Positions 5,592-6,287 of a stretch of DNA of 6,287 bases are shown one piece after another. Each line of letters opens with the position of its first letter. The stretch's first letter is position 1. The stretch lies in assembly GCA_023392115.1 (NCBI GenBank), contig JAEVZT010000226.1, positions 1 to 6,287 on the forward strand. The letters are read 5' to 3'. Below the pieces are notes generated by a model. The model saw nothing but the letters and a program-made list of their open reading frames with translations, made no database searches and was not told the origin of the DNA. This stretch comes from Chloroflexota bacterium (GTDB lineage: Bacteria; Chloroflexota; Anaerolineae; Aggregatilineales; Phototrophicaceae). The translations under genes were made by a program, and so were the position numbers.

Positions 5592-6287
5592 ATGATCCTG
5601 TGCGTGAATCTCAACGCGGCGATCGACAAGACCGCGCTCGTCAGCCCGTTCGAGCTGAACCAGATTCACCGCCCGCAGTCCGTGCTGGCGCTTCCCGGCG
5701 GCAAGGGCTGCAACGTCGCCAGAGCCTTGAAGACGCTTGGGGAAACGACCGTGGTCACTGGCTGGATCGGCGGCTTTGCCGGCGGTTTCATTGAAGCGGC
5801 GCTGCGGCGTGAAGGGATCGAATCTTCGTTCGTCGAGACTGGCGCGGAATCGCGTACCTGCCTGTCGATCCTCGACGAAGCGAACGGTACGTTGACCGAG
5901 CTGTACGAGAACGGCGCGGCTGTGTCGCCCGACAAGCTGGACGAGCTGCTGGCGCGTTTTGAGCTAATCGTTGGCGAGTTCCAAGCCGTCGCCCTATGCG
6001 GCAGCATCCCCAAGGGCGTGCCTGCCGACATTTACGCCCGACTGATCGCCATCACTCACTGGGAAGGGATTCCAGTGGCGCTCGACGCAAGCGGCGAGGC
6101 GCTCAAGTTGGGGCTGGCGGCGCGTCCGCTGCTGATCAAACCGAACAAGGCGGAGTTTGCCGACTTGATCGGCGCGATGCCGGACACACTGCCCGGTTTC
6201 GCTGCCGCTGCCGCCGACGTGGCGCGGCGTTTTGACGTGATCGTCGTGCTGTCACTCGGCGCGGACGGCGCGCTCGCCGTCCAAAAT
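5592..6287 (+). CDS. PfkB-family kinase: 1-phosphofructokinase / tagatose-6-phosphate kinase type (C-terminus outside window)
   Basis: From the ATG at 5592 the frame stays open for 232 codons to the window edge. It is a ribokinase-fold sugar-phosphate kinase of the LacC/FruK/PfkB group. Visible signatures: LNAAID with substrate Asp D12, GGKGCNVARAL (36-46, first PfkB signature), WIGGFAGGF (58-66), SRTC (87-90), CGSIPKG (136-142), LDASG (164-168), KPNKAE (183-188) and LSLGADGA (220-227). The second signature with the catalytic aspartate (GxGD) would lie beyond 6287. SRTCLSIL resembles tagatose-6-phosphate kinase LacC (TRNCIAIL) more than FruK as I recall them, though families overlap. It would phosphorylate a ketohexose phosphate to the bisphosphate for an aldolase. 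It begins three bases after the dehydrogenase stop, with GGAAG (5579-5583) as ribosome site. A TTG at 5589 is a possible but weaker start. It probably uses the product of the GatD-like enzyme. Confidence 0.9.
   Translation, partial: MILCVNLNAAIDKTALVSPFELNQIHRPQSVLALPGGKGCNVARALKTLGETTVVTGWIGGFAGGFIEAALRREGIESSFVETGAESRTCLSILDEANGTLTELYENGAAVSPDKLDELLARFELIVGEFQAVALCGSIPKGVPADIYARLIAITHWEGIPVALDASGEALKLGLAARPLLIKPNKAEFADLIGAMPDTLPGFAAAAADVARRFDVIVVLSLGADGALAVQN

Overview
This window comes from a GC-rich bacterial chromosome. On the minus strand is the 5' end of a DEAD-box RNA helicase gene. Divergent from it is a five-gene plus-strand cluster for sugar or sugar-alcohol catabolism. I see no mobile element, tRNA, rRNA or CRISPR array. 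The organism cannot be named with confidence. The absence of PTS genes in the visible part, the gene set and the codon use would suit a free-living heterotroph such as a Chloroflexota member, but that is a guess.

Layout. Positions 1-495 (minus) encode the first 165 residues of an RhlE-like helicase, cut by the window edge. Positions 496-797 are non-coding and hold two back-to-back promoters. The helicase promoter is an extended -10 with a perfect TATAAT (628-633, minus). The operon promoter is TTGACA-17-TGCTAAGTT (673-701, plus). A LacI-family operator-like dyad with a central CpG lies at 711-726, just after the predicted start of transcription. Then follow a LacI-family regulator (798-1814), a 107-base gap with a possible folded leader, an aldo/keto reductase (1922-2971), an FGGY-family kinase (2968-4551), a GatD-like zinc alcohol dehydrogenase (4548-5588), and the first 232 residues of a PfkB-family 1-phosphofructokinase/tagatose-6-phosphate kinase (5592 to the window end). 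The last four genes are tightly packed: two ATGA overlaps and one 3-base gap.

How the genes may work together (inference). The dehydrogenase closely resembles galactitol-1-phosphate 5-dehydrogenase, and the last gene resembles tagatose-6-phosphate kinase, so these two would form the lower part of the galactitol/tagatose route. In enteric bacteria the phosphate is added by a galactitol PTS. Here the upstream neighbour is a soluble FGGY kinase, preceded by an aldose-reductase-type enzyme. One economical reading is aldose -> alditol (AKR) -> alditol phosphate (FGGY kinase) -> ketose phosphate (GatD-like) -> ketose bisphosphate (PfkB), under control of the LacI-type repressor. This PTS-free alditol-phosphate route is the most interesting hypothesis in the window. 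The true substrates are unproven, and a transporter and aldolase would have to lie outside it.
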